In this document: one piece after another, positions 7,899 to 16,504 of the stretch | Layout of the letters: the number at the start of each line of letters is the position of its first letter | Position numbering within the stretch: position 1 is the first letter of the stretch | Source of the DNA: Rhizobium grahamii | GTDB lineage: Bacteria; Pseudomonadota; Alphaproteobacteria; Rhizobiales; Rhizobiaceae | DNA: 64,000 nucleotides | Assembly: GCF_009498215.1 (NCBI RefSeq) | Contig: NZ_CP043498.1 | Span: 3,698,001-3,762,000, forward strand | Direction of reading: 5' to 3' | Position numbers and translations under genes: made by a program | Notes under the pieces: model-generated | Databases searched by the model: none | What the model was told of the DNA's origin: nothing | The model's input: only the letters and a program-made list of their open reading frames with translations

Positions 7899-9436
7899 TA
7901 AAGGGACTCCAGGAATGTAATCAACGCCTGCCTATCATCCTTCGACGAAGATGCGAACGCGTCACGTGCTTTCTGTGCTTCGCCGCCATGCCAGAGAATG
8001 GCTTCGGTTAGATTTCTGGCACGGCCGTCATGAAGGAAAAAGCTGTGCCCGCTGACAGTCTGGGTCAGACCTATACCCCAAAGCGGTGGCGTGCGCCATT
8101 CACGTCCACTTGCGATTCCGACCTCCTGGCCATCGGCGAGGCCGTCTCCCATGTCGTGCAGAAGGAAGTCGGAATAGGGCCAGATGAGCTGGAACGACTG
8201 CGCCTTGTCGGCGCTGTCGCGCCGGGTGACGAATTTCGGAACGTGGCAGGAGATGCAGCCGGCCTGGTAGAAGACTTGCTTGCCCTTCAGCGTCTCCGGG
8301 AAGCTTGCCTTGCGCCGCGCCGGCACGGCGAGGTTTGCCGAGTAAAAGGACACGAGATCGAGCACAGGGTCGGGCGCCTCCTCGTTGCCAAGCCGCTTCT
8401 GTACGCCCGTTGGCACCTGGCGGCATTTTGCCTGGGCTTGCGTGCAGTCGCCGTAGGGGTCCGGTCGGTCCGGCGTGGAGATCCCGATGTCGTTCGAGAA
8501 GGCGTCGGCGCTCTGGTCGCGTACGGTGGCGTTCTGCGCCTTCCAGCCGAAGCGGCCGAGGACGATTTCGCCGCTCCGGTGATCGCGAACGACAGCTGCT
8601 CTTCCCGAGATCCCGTCGCCATCGGCGTCTTCAGGATCGGCGTGCGCGAGGATGTCGGCCTCAGGGATCGCCTCGATCAGCCCGAGACCGATCATGCCAG
8701 GCGCAACCCGCGGCGAGAGCCTCGTTTCCGGGGTGAGTGGCCCATAGCCGAGATCGGTTACCGAATAGCTCGGCTTGCGCAGCGAAACGACCTCGCCGCC
8801 ATTAAGCGTCACGGGCTCTTCGCTGTATGTGATCGCCATCTTGCCCTCGGCCGACAGGCCCGGGATGGCGAGCTCCTGCAGCTGATGCCCGTAGGTCGGA
8901 TCGGGAAAGTTCAGCGCGTCGGACTTCGCGACGGCCTCACGCTCGTCGGGACCCGTGGCCGGGCGGGCGAGACGAAGGAGCATCGACATGGAGCTCTGAT
9001 CGCCTTCCGGCGGCTTGCCGCGTCCATCGTTGACGTGGCAGCTCATACAGGAACGGGCATTGTAAAGCGGCCCGAGTCCATCCGATGCCTGGGTCGAGGA
9101 GGGTGCGGATACCCAGAGCTTCTTGAAAAGCGCGTTGCCGAGCCGGAAACGCTGTTCCTCGTCGAAGGGGATGTTTCCGGAAATATGCGAGAAGGACTTT
9201 TTCGATACGGGGTCGATGGACGTCGCGCCGCCGCCCGACATTGCCTCGTACTGCTCGGCCCGGCTGAAATCGGCGGTGGGGCGGGTAACTTCGACGACCC
9301 TCTTCAGGTCTTCGCTGGAGAGGTCGGTCCGCACTTTTGGAAGTTCGCGCTCCCCGGCAAGGGCAGCGGACAGCCCGGCGACAGCGGCACAGAGAGCAGC
9401 GCCTGCGAGGATGCGGCGAGCCGGAATGGACGACAT
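7898..9436 (-). CDS. di-haem oxidoreductase family protein (DUF1111, DHOR)
   Basis: 512 residues with a signal peptide (LAGAALCAAVAGLSAALAG). There are two c-type haem sites, CMSCH near residue 133 and CISCH near residue 400, as expected for the family sometimes annotated as thiol oxidoreductase, distantly related to MauG and di-haem peroxidases. It should mature in the periplasm through the cytochrome c maturation system. It is the second gene of the cassette, after a hairpin that follows the first imelysin, and it is coupled to the second imelysin. The physiological electron partner and substrate are unknown. Confidence 0.9.
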   Translation of the reverse strand: MSSIPARRILAGAALCAAVAGLSAALAGERELPKVRTDLSSEDLKRVVEVTRPTADFSRAEQYEAMSGGGATSIDPVSKKSFSHISGNIPFDEEQRFRLGNALFKKLWVSAPSSTQASDGLGPLYNARSCMSCHVNDGRGKPPEGDQSSMSMLLRLARPATGPDEREAVAKSDALNFPDPTYGHQLQELAIPGLSAEGKMAITYSEEPVTLNGGEVVSLRKPSYSVTDLGYGPLTPETRLSPRVAPGMIGLGLIEAIPEADILAHADPEDADGDGISGRAAVVRDHRSGEIVLGRFGWKAQNATVRDQSADAFSNDIGISTPDRPDPYGDCTQAQAKCRQVPTGVQKRLGNEEAPDPVLDLVSFYSANLAVPARRKASFPETLKGKQVFYQAGCISCHVPKFVTRRDSADKAQSFQLIWPYSDFLLHDMGDGLADGQEVGIASGREWRTPPLWGIGLTQTVSGHSFFLHDGRARNLTEAILWHGGEAQKARDAFASSSKDDRQALITFLESL

Positions 9437-9446
9437 TTCGGAGTTC

Positions 9447-9471
9447 GGGCCGCTTCGTTGCGAAGCGGCCC
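9447..9471 (-). other. intercistronic hairpin between first imelysin and DHOR
   Basis: GGGCCGCTTCG and CGAAGCGGCCC form a perfect 11-bp stem with a 3-base loop in the 44-bp gap between the two genes. In the direction of transcription no T-run follows; the T-run is on the other strand. It is therefore more likely an mRNA-stability or attenuation element that raises the level of the first gene than a full terminator. Confidence 0.6.
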
Positions 9472-9480
9472 GCCTTTTTC

Positions 9481-10761
9481 TTATTTGAAGACGGCGCTAG
9501 GATTATCCAAGCTGTCGGAACCTTCAAGCTTGACCGTGCCGAGATCGAGTGCGGCAATAACGCGCTGGATAGACTTAGTCTGGTCGACGAGGCCATCGAT
9601 GGCGGCCTGAACGACGGCGTTGCCCTTCTTGTTGCCCTCGGCGATCATCTGATCGTACTTCTCGACGTTCTGGCCGCGCTTGGCCATGATCGCCATGGCC
9701 TTCAGCGTCGCGTCGAGCTTGCCCTGCATTTCTTTGTCGAGCTTCTTGTCCTTGGCAGCGACGAGATCGTGCAGCGACGGACCCTTCATCTTCGTGCCGT
9801 CAACGCGGGTGTAGTCACCCGTATAGGCGGCGGCGATGCCGATCGCGTCGTTGAGGTGCGAGTTGTAGGTGTTGTCGGAGAAGCAATCATGCTCTTCTTC
9901 CGGATCGTGCAGGATGAGGCCGAGCTTCATGCGCTCGCCTGCCAGTTCGCCGTAGGAGAGCGAGCCCATGCCGGTCAGGATGGCGACGAGGCCAGCCTTG
10001 GGATCGGCTTCGACGTGCTTGGCGGCTTCACCGTCGGGTGCCCAGTTGTTGGTCATCTCCTGCAGGTCGGAAACCAGCAGCGTCGACGCGGACTTCAGGT
10101 ATTCGGCGCGGCGATCGCAATTGCCGTGCGTGCAATTCTTGAGGTCGTAGTCGGTGGCAGGACGATTGCCTGCGCCCGGGCCGGTGCCGTTCAGGTCCTG
10201 GCCCCAGAGCAGAAATTCGATCGCGTGATAGCCGGTCGCAACGTTGGCTTCGACACCACCAGCTTCGGCCAGCGTGCCCGACAGGAATTCTGGCGTCAGC
10301 TTCGATGCATCGACATCCTTGCCGTTGATCTTGATCGTCTTGTTGGCGATGACGTTCGCGACGTAGAGCGAGTTTTCGTCGCTTTCGGTGCCGTAGGAGG
10401 CGTCGACGTAGTCGATCAGGCCTTCATCGAGCGGCCAAGCGTTGACCTTGCCTTCCCAGTCGTCAACGATCGGGTTGCCGAAGCGGTAGACTTCGGTCTG
10501 CTGATACGGCACACGCGCCTTGATCCAGGCGGCGCGAGCAGCCTTCAGCGTGGCATCCGTTGGGTCCTTCAGAAGCGCGTCGATGGCGGCGTCCAGTGCC
10601 TTGGCAGTGGTGAGCGAATCTTCGTACTTCGCATGCCCGACTTCGACATAGTGCTTGACGACGGCGGCAGCATCGGCAGCCGCGTAGGCTGGGATGGCAG
10701 ACAATGCGGTCGGGGCTACCGCAAGCGCCAGTGCTGCGCAAAAATTCCTGTTGAGTTTCAT
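9481..10761 (-). CDS. irpA: imelysin-family iron-linked protein, first gene of cassette
   Basis: 426 residues from the ATG at 10761, which has an AGGAGAGG ribosome site 4-5 bases upstream; an upstream in-frame ATG at 10839 lacks one and would bury the signal peptide. The signal peptide is MKLNRNFCAALALAVAP..., cut near AYA. The imelysin core contains the motif GYHAIEFLLWG with the conserved His and Glu, and a second acidic patch HDPEEEHDCFSDNT. The family is iron-regulated in several bacteria. As the promoter-proximal gene, followed by a hairpin, it is probably the most abundant product of the four-gene unit. Confidence 0.92.
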   Translation of the reverse strand: MKLNRNFCAALALAVAPTALSAIPAYAAADAAAVVKHYVEVGHAKYEDSLTTAKALDAAIDALLKDPTDATLKAARAAWIKARVPYQQTEVYRFGNPIVDDWEGKVNAWPLDEGLIDYVDASYGTESDENSLYVANVIANKTIKINGKDVDASKLTPEFLSGTLAEAGGVEANVATGYHAIEFLLWGQDLNGTGPGAGNRPATDYDLKNCTHGNCDRRAEYLKSASTLLVSDLQEMTNNWAPDGEAAKHVEADPKAGLVAILTGMGSLSYGELAGERMKLGLILHDPEEEHDCFSDNTYNSHLNDAIGIAAAYTGDYTRVDGTKMKGPSLHDLVAAKDKKLDKEMQGKLDATLKAMAIMAKRGQNVEKYDQMIAEGNKKGNAVVQAAIDGLVDQTKSIQRVIAALDLGTVKLEGSDSLDNPSAVFK

Positions 10762-10844
10762 GATCCTCTCCTGTGACGGATGTTCCGTCCGAACTCCGGC
10801 AAAAATCTCTTCGCGCAAAAGCAAACTGGTGTCAAACACTCTAG

Positions 10845-10861
10845 TTTGGAATTGTTTTAAG
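10845..10861. promoter_or_regulatory. candidate iron control element (Irr-type)
   Basis: The 17-base sequence TTTGGAATTGTTTTAAG matches the rhizobial iron control element consensus as I recall it (TTTAGAA-N3-TTCTAAA) at most fixed positions. It lies about 84 bases upstream of the first imelysin start, in the expected promoter zone. Irr binding would mean control by haem/iron status. This rests on the motif alone. Confidence 0.4.
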
Positions 10862-10888
10862 AATGAATCTAGGAGCGGAATCGGCTAT

Positions 10889-11134
10889 TTGCTCGCGGCG
10901 CTGATCGGCTTTTTGGGTCCCGTTAGTCTGGTGGGTTGCGCCATCGTCGTGGGGACTGCCATCGGCTGCATGCTGATCCTGCGCATGACGCATCCTGAAG
11001 CCGGGTCGGCTCTGCGGGATGTCTTCAGTCCGCATCTCGGCGGCGTGCTACACCATCTCATTCCGCCGCGCCATCAGCATCCGCTGTGCACGCCGCGCCG
11101 ATTTCAGGCGGGCCGGCTGAAGCGCTCGCGATAG
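10889..11134 (+). CDS. possible small membrane protein or gene remnant
   Basis: From a TTG at 10889, with AGGAG 13 bases upstream, this frame gives about 81 residues: a hydrophobic stretch (LLAALIGFLGPVSLVGCAIV, then GTAIGCMLIL) followed by a His/Pro/Arg-rich tail. Third codon positions are mostly G or C up to about 11040, as in the real genes here, which is why I report it. The tail overlaps the 3' end of the convergent GlxA-type gene by about 30 bases. No family was recognised. It could be the remains of a longer membrane protein. Confidence 0.28.
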   Translation: MLAALIGFLGPVSLVGCAIVVGTAIGCMLILRMTHPEAGSALRDVFSPHLGGVLHHLIPPRHQHPLCTPRRFQAGRLKRSR

Positions 11135-12081
11135 TCGGACGGGCCGATACCGAACTGCCCCAGCATCACCCGGCGAAGGTTCTGTTCGTTGCCGAGGCCG
11201 ACCGAAGCGGCGATGGTCTTCAGGGGCAACCTCGTTTCTTCCAGAGCCCGGCATGCCGCTTCAAGTCGCATCGTCTCCACCGCCCTGGCTGGCGTCCTCC
11301 CAACCTTGGAGACATAGAGCCTCGCGAAGGTGCGCGGGCTCTGCCCGGCCTTTTCGGCAAGCCTCTCTACCCTCAGATCGGCATCGAGATTCTCGGCAAT
11401 CCAGGCATGCAGCGAGGAGAAGCCCACTGATCTCGCATCCTGCAGCGAAAGCGGCGCGCTGAACTGGTTCTGGCCTCCCGGCCGCGTGACGAAAACAACG
11501 AGTTGGCGGGCCGTCTCGGCGGCGATCCGGTGGCCCAGATCGGCTTCGATCAGTGCCAGCGCAAGGTCGATGCCGGCGGTCACGCCGCCGGAGGTCCACA
11601 GGCGCCCGTCGTTGACGAAGATGCAGTCGGGCTCCAGCCTGATCGCCGGATGCCGCCGCTGCAGTTCCTCCGATCGCGACCAATGCGTGGTGGCGCGCTT
11701 CCCGTCGAGCAGCCCTGCATCACCGAGCAGGAATGCGCCTGTGCAGACTGAGCAGAGACGCCGCACCGCGGGTCCGTTCTCGGTCAGCCATGCGACGAGC
11801 GAGTCGAGCCCGAAGGCTCCCTCGTACGGAAGACCGCCCGGCACGATCAGCGTATCAATCTCGTCAGCATGCAGATCCTTGAGAGCGCAGGTCTCCATCA
11901 CGACGCCGGGCGAGGTTCGGACAAGGCCGCCGTATTCGGAAACGACCAGCAGCCGGTATCCCGGTTTCACCGCCGCACCTTTTGACAATCCGGCCGCCGT
12001 TTCGAACGCCTGCAGCGGTCCGGCGATGTCGATGAGATTGGCGCCTGCAAAGGCGATCATGACGACGAGGCGGTCAGGCAA
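11104..12081 (-). CDS. GlxA-family AraC-type transcriptional regulator
   Basis: About 325 residues. The N-terminal two thirds is a DJ-1/PfpI-like domain (IDIAGPLQAFETA near residue 20, and CSVCTGAFLLGDAGLL around residue 105-120). The C-terminal ~100 residues form the AraC double HTH, with SPRTFARLYVSKVGRTPARA and ASVGLGNEQNLRRVM. I favour the TTG at 12081, which has GAGAGGGAA just upstream and overlaps the stop of the MFS gene by 8 bases; an ATG at 12060 is the alternative. The overlap suggests the regulator is co-translated with, and probably controls, the transporter. The effector is unknown. Confidence 0.88.
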   Translation of the reverse strand: MPDRLVVMIAFAGANLIDIAGPLQAFETAAGLSKGAAVKPGYRLLVVSEYGGLVRTSPGVVMETCALKDLHADEIDTLIVPGGLPYEGAFGLDSLVAWLTENGPAVRRLCSVCTGAFLLGDAGLLDGKRATTHWSRSEELQRRHPAIRLEPDCIFVNDGRLWTSGGVTAGIDLALALIEADLGHRIAAETARQLVVFVTRPGGQNQFSAPLSLQDARSVGFSSLHAWIAENLDADLRVERLAEKAGQSPRTFARLYVSKVGRTPARAVETMRLEAACRALEETRLPLKTIAASVGLGNEQNLRRVMLGQFGIGPSDYRERFSRPA

Positions 12082-13285
12082 TTCCCTCTCCGAGCGTTGC
12101 GCGGTTTGCTCCCTTCCATCTGAGCACAAGCAGAAGGCAAACCGCAAGCATGGGTAATATGAGAAGGTTGAGAGTCGACCAGCCGAGGCCCTGCAGCGCG
12201 GCGCCAGCCGACAGTGTCGAGAAGGTCGCCGCCAGATTGCCGAGCAGGCCCGACAGCGCCTGCGTCTTGCCGCGCTCGCTCGCTCGGTAGGACCGCGACA
12301 GAAGCGTGGTGCCGCAGACGATCAGCATGTTCCAGCCGATGCCGAGCGCAAGGAGTGCCAGATGGAACGCCGGCAGCGCCGTGGAACTGGTGGCGATCAC
12401 CACGCAGGCGGCCATCAACGCGATGCCGGTGGAGAAGACGCGGATGACGCCGAAGCGGGCGACGAGCCGACCTGCGAAGAAGGAGGGCGCGAACATGCCG
12501 AAGAGATGCCATTGGATGACGCTGGCTCCGTCCTCGATGCTGAAACCGCAGGCGACGGCCGCAAGCGGCGATGCAGTCATGACGAACATCATCGCTGCAG
12601 ATGCGACCATGGTGGTGGCAACGCCGGCGACGAAGATCGGTTGGCGCGCGATCTCCCGGAGCGGGCGGGCGGGAAGGATGTCCCCCGTCTTCTGCGCATC
12701 GATCATGCCGATGTCGCGATAGAACAGCAGCAGGCCTATCGCTGAAAGCATGGCAAGGACCGCGACCAACAGATAGGCACCGGCAAAGGCTGTATCGAAA
12801 AAGAGGTCCTTTGCTCGGCTGGCGAGCAGGGGGCCGATCACAGCCGCGATCACGCCGCCTGCCAGCACCGTGGAAATGGCGCGGCTCTTGTAGTCGGCAT
12901 GCACCGAGTCGGCTGCCGCGATCGCATAGAACTGCGCGAACCCTTGGAAGGCGCCGACGCCGGCCGTGCCGAGGCAGAATAGCCAGAAATCGCCGTGGAC
13001 GATCGACCAGACCGAGACCAGTCCGCCGGCACCGCCGCAGAGCGCGCCGAGCGCAAAGCCGAGGCGGCGCCCGAGCCGCTCCATGACGAAGGCGGCGAAA
13101 ACGGTGACGACCGCCGCGCCGACCGTGATCAGCGCAAAGGGCAAGGTGGCGAGAATTTTGTCCGGCGCCAGCTGGTAGCCGGTAATGCCGGTCAAGGTCA
13201 GGTCGACGGAAATGGCGCAGATGAAGAGTGCCTGGCAGAAGGCAAGCACCCGAGCATTGCGTTTTCCAGTATCCAGTTGGTCCAT
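12074..13285 (-). CDS. MFS transporter coupled to GlxA-type regulator
   Basis: 403 residues with about 12 predicted membrane helices and the typical cytoplasmic loop between helices 2 and 3 (ERLGRRLGFALGALCGG). The protein is inner-membrane and likely a drug or metabolite efflux carrier, but no substrate can be read from the sequence. It is first in a two-gene unit with the GlxA-family regulator, overlapping it by 8 bases. The 137-bp gap upstream to the RsmB-like gene should hold the promoter. Confidence 0.85.
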   Translation of the reverse strand: MDQLDTGKRNARVLAFCQALFICAISVDLTLTGITGYQLAPDKILATLPFALITVGAAVVTVFAAFVMERLGRRLGFALGALCGGAGGLVSVWSIVHGDFWLFCLGTAGVGAFQGFAQFYAIAAADSVHADYKSRAISTVLAGGVIAAVIGPLLASRAKDLFFDTAFAGAYLLVAVLAMLSAIGLLLFYRDIGMIDAQKTGDILPARPLREIARQPIFVAGVATTMVASAAMMFVMTASPLAAVACGFSIEDGASVIQWHLFGMFAPSFFAGRLVARFGVIRVFSTGIALMAACVVIATSSTALPAFHLALLALGIGWNMLIVCGTTLLSRSYRASERGKTQALSGLLGNLAATFSTLSAGAALQGLGWSTLNLLILPMLAVCLLLVLRWKGANRATLGEGIA

Positions 13286-13422
13286 CGAAGGCTCCCCAGC
13301 GCATAAAGATGCGTGCGGAGACTATCGACGACTGGCTTTTGGCAGCAATGACAAAGATACGTCAATTTCTGCCAATCGGAAAACGTTCTCCGCAATCAGA
13401 ATGACGTTGGGAGAGAGATCTG

Positions 13423-14712
13423 TCAGGACTTCTTTTGCATCCGGCAGAAGAAGAAGCCGTCCGTATCTGTCGATGCCGGCGTCAGCGTGATCGTCTTGCC
13501 GTCGATAGAGCGTGGGCGGGGGCTGGTCTTGCCGAACAGGCCGTCCCAGGCAGGCAAGGCACTGGCAATCTCAAACTCGGGATTGGCTGCCACGAAGGCA
13601 CGCACCTGGTCGTCGTTTTCCTGCGGCAGAACCGAGCAGGTCACATAGACAAGTTCGCCGCCGGGACGCACGAAGGCGCTCGCCTGCTTCAAGGCGTCCT
13701 GTTGCTGGGCCGTGCGCTCGTCGAGGTTCTTGGCCGTCAGCCGCCATTTCGTATCGGGGCGGCGTCGCCAGGTGCCGGTGCCGGTGCACGGCGCATCGAC
13801 GAGCACCTTGTCGCAGCGCCCACTGAGGCTTTGCAGATCCTTCGCATTGTCGTGCACCTGCACGTTGCGGGTACCGGCGCGCTTCAGGCGTTCGATGATT
13901 GGCGCAAGGCGCTTGCGATCGGCATCGAAGGCATGAACCTGACCCTTGTTGTGCATCGACGCCGACATCGCCAGCGTCTTGCCGCCGCCACCGGCGCAAT
14001 AGTCGAGCACCTGCTCGCCTTCTTGCGGCAGCACGAGGTCGGCCACGATCTGCGACCCTTCGTCCTGTACTTCAAACCAACCTTTTTGGAACGAAAGCTC
14101 CGCCGTCACGTTGGGAAGACGGGAAGCGCCTTCGCCGGCAGGTATCCGGATGCCGTACCGCGCGATCTTTGCTTCCTGTGCGCCGGAGCGCTCAAGCGCC
14201 TTGAGGGCCTTGTCGCGGCTGGCCTTGAGAATGTTGGCACGAAGGTCGAGCGTCGGGCGTTCAGCCAGCGCCTGGGCCTCGGCTAGCCAGTTCTCGGCAA
14301 AACCGAGTTCCAGGGACGGCTGGACCCATTCGGGAATGTCGCCCTGTATGTAGGAAGGAGCGTCGATGAGATTTCTGGTGCGGAAGGATGTGATCGCATC
14401 CTCCGACAGAGGCGGCGGTGCGAACTTGTCGTCGGCAAGGTTCGCTGCGAGGCTGTCAGGTGTGAAGCCCCACTGGCGGAAGAGGACGGCATAGGCAATG
14501 GCGGCTGGACTATCGTCGTCCATGAGCCAGGCATGGGAGAGCCGCATGCGGAGCGCGTCGTAGACGATATTTCCGATGGCGGCGCGGTCGCCGGAGCCGG
14601 CGAAGCGATGGGCAAGGCCCCAATCCTTCAGGGCATCGGCCACCGGGCGCCTGCGGGTTTCGATGTCCGCGAGTACAGAAATTGCGCCTTCCAGCCGTCC
14701 GCCCAATCGCAC
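13423..14712 (-). CDS. RsmB/NOP-family RNA (cytosine-5) methyltransferase
   Basis: 429 residues from a GTG at 14712 with AGGAG eight bases upstream; an ATG in the same frame lies 48 bases upstream. The SAM-binding motif is VLDYCAGGGGKTLAMSA near residue 240. The two cysteines of the m5C catalytic pair are visible in DAPCTGTGTWRRRPD (motif IV) and YVTCSVLPQEND (motif VI). The enzyme should methylate a cytosine in rRNA or tRNA. The alphaproteobacterial form has a shorter N-terminal domain than E. coli RsmB, so I do not assign the target C967 with certainty. Confidence 0.9.
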   Translation of the reverse strand: MRLGGRLEGAISVLADIETRRRPVADALKDWGLAHRFAGSGDRAAIGNIVYDALRMRLSHAWLMDDDSPAAIAYAVLFRQWGFTPDSLAANLADDKFAPPPLSEDAITSFRTRNLIDAPSYIQGDIPEWVQPSLELGFAENWLAEAQALAERPTLDLRANILKASRDKALKALERSGAQEAKIARYGIRIPAGEGASRLPNVTAELSFQKGWFEVQDEGSQIVADLVLPQEGEQVLDYCAGGGGKTLAMSASMHNKGQVHAFDADRKRLAPIIERLKRAGTRNVQVHDNAKDLQSLSGRCDKVLVDAPCTGTGTWRRRPDTKWRLTAKNLDERTAQQQDALKQASAFVRPGGELVYVTCSVLPQENDDQVRAFVAANPEFEIASALPAWDGLFGKTSPRPRSIDGKTITLTPASTDTDGFFFCRMQKKS

Positions 14713-14859
14713 CTTGCACCGCTCCTTGCCGTTAAGTCGAAACATCGGGCTTGTGAACAATCCGCAGGAAGCGCGACAGACGCAGCGGATAGCTCACAAG
14801 TCTCAATCGCGTGGTATCCGCGATTGCGGGCAAGAGCAAGCGGTGAACGCGGTGGTACC

Positions 14860-15222
14860 TTAGCCGATCACTTCGTAGCAGACTTTTGCCGTACCGCTGG
14901 AAACCATGCCGATGTTCTTCGCGGCAGCCCGCGAGAGATCGAGAACCCGACCACGAATGAAAGGACCGCGGTCGTTGACGCGAACGACGACGCTGCGGCC
15001 GTTGTTACGGTTGGTGACCTTGAGCTTCGTGCCGAATGCGAGCGAGCGATGGGCAGCAGTATTGATGGAGGGGTTCATGCGTTCCCCGGAAGCTGTTTTG
15101 GAGTGAAGTGCGTACCATGACGCGCCACCACAACCATTTGCAGCGAAACCTTCCATCGGAAGGATTGTAGAACAGGCTGCAAGAGTTGCTGCGGCGATGA
15201 CAGAGCGGCAGATTTTCTTCAA
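14860..15222 (-). CDS. RlpA-like septal ring lytic transglycosylase family protein
   Basis: About 120 residues from a TTG at 15222, which follows a GAGGGA ribosome site and begins MKKICRSVIAAATLAACST, a good signal peptide. Cleavage may be after GFA, or at the LAAC lipobox-like site. The mature part is a single double-psi beta-barrel: GGASWYALHSKTASGERMN, LAFGTKLKVTNRNNGRSV, VNDRGPF and GRVLDLSRAAAKNIGM. The Asp in VNDRGPF and the preceding Glu are the family's catalytic-type residues. There is no SPOR domain, so it is the minimal RlpA form common in Rhizobiales. Confidence 0.85.
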   Translation of the reverse strand: MKKICRSVIAAATLAACSTILPMEGFAANGCGGASWYALHSKTASGERMNPSINTAAHRSLAFGTKLKVTNRNNGRSVVVRVNDRGPFIRGRVLDLSRAAAKNIGMVSSGTAKVCYEVIG

Positions 15223-15628
15223 AACGGATTGTCCCTCAACTGTTGAACTTACGCCTTTGCGGGCGGCGGGGCTTAAATCCCCGGAAAAATGGCGAAAAAA
15301 GGCCACATGCGATCACGCAATGTTACGTGCCGTAACATTTGTGATTGCTCGGGAAACGATTCGCGACGGCCAAAAAGGGCCGTTCGTGGAAAAAGGATAA
15401 TGAAATCAAATAAAATTAGAACTTTTTTTGCAAGGGTGACTCCTTGCAACTCGCGATCACAAAATCAGGCAAAATAATTTTGCGCGAACGCCATAATCTT
15501 TGCCTCATTTGCGCAAATTCAAAGGCCGTTAACCATAAATCGGAGATAATCTTGGCCGTATACTTTGGCTAAGTAGGAATTTCCTACCCTTTTCAACCTC
15601 TACTAAAGGCGTAACCTTGGCGCGATTT
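15223..15628. other. AT-rich intergenic region (406 bp)
   Basis: No convincing gene was seen here. The stretch is unusually AT-rich for this genome. It holds a short hairpin (ACGGCC, AAAAAG loop, GGCCGT near 15365-15382), a TTAACCAT motif at 15529-15536 and a perfect 7-1-7 inverted repeat GTAGGAA/TTCCTAC at 15573-15587. It separates rlpA from the SDR operon. The promoter of rlpA should lie at the left end. Confidence 0.5.
15529..15536 (+). promoter_or_regulatory. CtrA-type motif TTAACCAT
   Basis: An exact match to the 8-base alphaproteobacterial CtrA-type motif TTAACCAT, in an AT-rich intergenic region upstream of the cell-wall gene rlpA (about 305 bp from its start). One 8-mer can occur by chance. 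Confidence 0.3.
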
Positions 15629-16504
15629 TCACGCGCCGCGCCACAGGTCTCCATGCAACAACTGCGCGAGTGACGCAGGATAGTTGGGGAAGGTGAAGCT
15701 GAATCCGGCGGCCTTCAGCTTCTCGTTCGAGACCCGTTTGTTCTCGCCGTAGAAAGACCGCGCCATGGGCGTCAGTTCGGCTGTTTCGAACGGCTGTTCC
15801 GGTGGCGGCTCGACACCCATCAGCCGGGCGGCTTCGACGATCACGTCCTGCGGCGGACCGGGCAGATCGTCGGTGACATTATAGATGCCGCCAAGCTTGC
15901 CGTCGGCCAGGAAGCGTGTCGACGCTCCGATGTCCTCGACGCGGATGCGGTTGAAGACCTGATCTTTCTTGATGAGGCGCCGTGCAGTTCCTCGGGCGAG
16001 ATTGCAGAAGGCGTTGCGTCCGGGGCCGTAGATGCCAGAGAGCCGGAGCACGGCGGCGGGAATGCCGAGATCTTCTCCGAGTGCCAGCCACGCCTGTTCC
16101 GCTTCCAGCCGTTCCCTAGAGCGGCCGGACACTGGAATGCACGGCGTGTCCTCGGTGACCCAGTTGCCCTTGTGGTCGCCATAGACGCCGACGGTGGAGA
16201 GGTAGCCTATCCACTCAAGTTGCGGCATCAGCGTTCCAACTCGGTCGGCGGTGAGACGGATGACCGGATCGCCGGCCTCGCGCGGCGCGATCGACTGCAC
16301 GACATGCGTGGCCGATTTCATGGCCGCCAGCAGTTCGTCGCTCAGCGTCTCGCCATCAAAGAGCAACGCATCGATACCCTTGGCACGCAAGGCGTCGGCC
16401 TTCTCGCTCGAGCGGGTCGTCCCGAGAACGCGAAAACCGTCGGCCTGAAAGGCCTGCGCGATCGCCGTGCCGGAATATCCGCAGCCAAAAATAACAACCT
16501 GCAT
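15629..16504 (-). CDS. SDR family oxidoreductase (YeeZ-like NAD-dependent epimerase)
   Basis: 291 residues from the ATG at 16504. The nucleotide-binding motif is at the very N-terminus (VVIFGCGYSGTAIAQAF), supporting that start over an ATG 24 bases upstream. Later motifs include LSTVGVYGDHKGNWVTEDT and LRLSGIYGPGRNA, typical of extended-type SDR epimerases; the YxxxK pair is not conserved in the classical form. Its start overlaps the queG stop by one base, so it is the third gene of the GST-queG-SDR operon. Substrate unknown. Confidence 0.82.
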   Translation of the reverse strand: MQVVIFGCGYSGTAIAQAFQADGFRVLGTTRSSEKADALRAKGIDALLFDGETLSDELLAAMKSATHVVQSIAPREAGDPVIRLTADRVGTLMPQLEWIGYLSTVGVYGDHKGNWVTEDTPCIPVSGRSRERLEAEQAWLALGEDLGIPAAVLRLSGIYGPGRNAFCNLARGTARRLIKKDQVFNRIRVEDIGASTRFLADGKLGGIYNVTDDLPGPPQDVIVEAARLMGVEPPPEQPFETAELTPMARSFYGENKRVSNEKLKAAGFSFTFPNYPASLAQLLHGDLWRGA

